Positions 63,301 to 64,000 of a stretch of DNA of 64,000 bases are shown here, piece after piece; the first letter of the stretch is position 1, and every line of letters starts with the position of its first letter. Where the stretch lies: the NCBI GenBank assembly GCA_004431415.1, contig QPMI01000026.1, forward strand, positions 62,001 through 126,000. The letters run 5' to 3'. Below the pieces are notes generated by a model. The model ran no database searches. It was not told the DNA's origin and saw nothing but the letters and a program-made list of their open reading frames with translations. Position numbers and translations under genes: made by a program. Source of the DNA: Cyanophora paradoxa. Taxonomy: Eukaryota; Glaucocystophyceae; Cyanophorales; Cyanophoraceae.

Positions 63301-63463
63301 ACTTTTCGATCGGCGGGCTCGCGGATGCAGGCGGTGCGCGTTTCGCCTGGCCCGCGGATGCAGCTGACCGGTCTAGGTCTAACTCTGCGGTGCCGGCTGC
63401 GGTGGATCCCCCGGAAGAGACTGCATTCCCTGTTCCGACTGCTTGAGAGCTGCCACACCCCAT
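57354..63463 (-). CDS. NPHP3/TEP1-type protein: acylated N-terminus, DUF4062-like, NACHT NTPase, TPR array
   Basis: Start Met 63463: MGCGSSQ fits N-myristoylation on Gly2 with palmitoylation on Cys3, as in ciliary NPHP3. A Pro/Ala linker follows, then a DUF4062-like domain: RVVRIFVSSTF, QAERDAIRSFVNPTLKAMC, FFHCVDLRWGINEEA, TLLCLREVDRSTHFVGLLK. The NACHT-type NTPase has P-loop LVLHGEGGCGKSALLANWA and Walker B TVLVLDGLDQL, followed by helical segments (YAFFHRCTAEAAELEFGLAG). The C-terminal half is at least twelve 42-residue kinesin-light-chain-type TPRs, one per exon: 60127-60252, 59924-60049, 59738-59863, 59529-59654, 59326-59451, 59110-59235, 58901-59026, 58634-58759, 58453-58578, 58233-58358, 58027-58155, 57818-57943. 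The twelfth ends in an in-frame TAG (57818-57820). Further exons to 57354 look coding but would lie beyond that stop. Likely a ciliary membrane-linked scaffold. Confidence 0.82.
57735..60252 (-). repeat. Array of single-TPR exons
   Basis: Twelve exons, eleven of exactly 126 nt and one of 129 nt (58027-58155), all phase 0 at both ends, repeat every 181-267 bp. Consensus: EALR-KKALGPEHPDVA-TM-NLA-LL--QGDYAAARPMYE. Introns are 55-141 nt with little sequence conservation. A thirteenth, diverged exon begins at 57735. Confidence 0.95.
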
Positions 63464-64000
63464 CGGTCAGGCTGATCGCTGTCCTCCAGACTAACGTTAA
63501 CTTGTAAGTGATCGCGAGTCGCTCACGTGCGCGTTAGATTCCGGCTGATCTAATTCTGCTCGCCAAGGCGGCCGCGGGCAGCCTCCTCGATTGGGCTAAC
63601 TTGCTAGAGCTCTTGATCCAGCTCCGCCTGGCGCCCGGGCGCAGAGAGGCGCAGAGAGGCTGAATTTCAGGCTAAGAAGTCGGAGCTCATGAAAGACCCC
63701 TGCGCGGAAGAAAAAGCGGGGCTCATTCACGCAGCCGAGTCGCGCTATCGCTTCTCGCGCCGCGCTTCGAAGGGCGGGAGCAATGGAGGCGTATGCGACA
63801 GCCCGATCGCGCCGTCCTGCTCGATCTGCTTCCGCCATTGCAAATTGCGGGTTCGTGCGCGTGCGCCAGCGTCCGAAGAGGAGCTGCGGCATCGTGCCGC
63901 AAAGCTGACAAGCCCGCGGCGCTCCAGGTACCGTAAGGAACCTGCGGCTGGAAATCGGGACTGCGCCGGCGCGCTGCGGGCGGGCGGGCACGCGCCCCGG
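63464..64000. other. Upstream flank of the NPHP3-like gene; no gene supported
   Basis: An unconfirmed minus-strand open frame (63596-63991) has no recognisable motif and reaches the window edge. Confidence 0.35.

Overview
The window looks like nuclear DNA of a GC-rich, photosynthetic, flagellated single-celled eukaryote, most likely an alga. Almost every recognisable gene is split by short spliceosomal introns (about 50-150 nt, GT-AG with a notable share of GC-AG). A plastid-type parvulin-rhodanese fusion protein, a plant-type ATP-phosphofructokinase and NPHP3-like and possibly SPATA7-like ciliary proteins point to an alga with both plastid and flagellum; the lineage cannot be fixed from the sequence alone. 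All three stop codons are used. There are no operons, no CRISPR array and no recognisable rRNA or tRNA genes.

Layout. 1-11.1 kb is gene-poor: one exon of an unknown protein at the left edge, a 161-bp and a 39/40-bp minisatellite, a 29-bp-arm hairpin, palindrome-rich spacers and a decayed BED-zinc-finger (hAT-like) transposase fragment. 11.2-19.7 kb (-) is one phosphofructokinase gene of at least 23 exons whose long introns carry decayed copies of their own upstream exon ends plus 5' splice sites. 20.3-25.5 kb is a compact block: a CENP-A-like histone H3 (-), a plastid PpiC-rhodanese protein (+), a peroxisomal-type dienoyl-CoA isomerase (-) and ribosomal protein uS9/RPS16 (+). 26.7-28.2 kb (+) is a TPR protein.

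28.4-49.9 kb is a cluster dominated by ubiquitin-type domains: two inverted ~1.6 kb copies of a putative deubiquitinase-like gene (Cys ... Asp-x-His arrangement), a probable pseudo-enzyme relative, two RBR (RING-IBR-RING) E3 ligases, a RING/TRAF-zinc-finger/coiled-coil/beta-helix protein, and two proteins with zinc-binding and ubiquitin-like segments. These probably arose by local duplication; a shared pathway is an inference.

50.3-63.5 kb holds WDR43/UTP5 (ribosome biogenesis, -), a small protein with a SPATA7-like C-terminus (+), an unrecognised helical, Pro/Ala-rich gene (+), and a long NPHP3/TEP1-type gene (-): acylation-type N-terminus, DUF4062-like domain, NACHT P-loop and at least twelve TPRs, each on its own 126-nt phase-0 exon. 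The twelfth ends in an in-frame TAG.

Exon structures were deduced by eye from splice sites and family conservation, so N-termini and small exons are the least certain parts.
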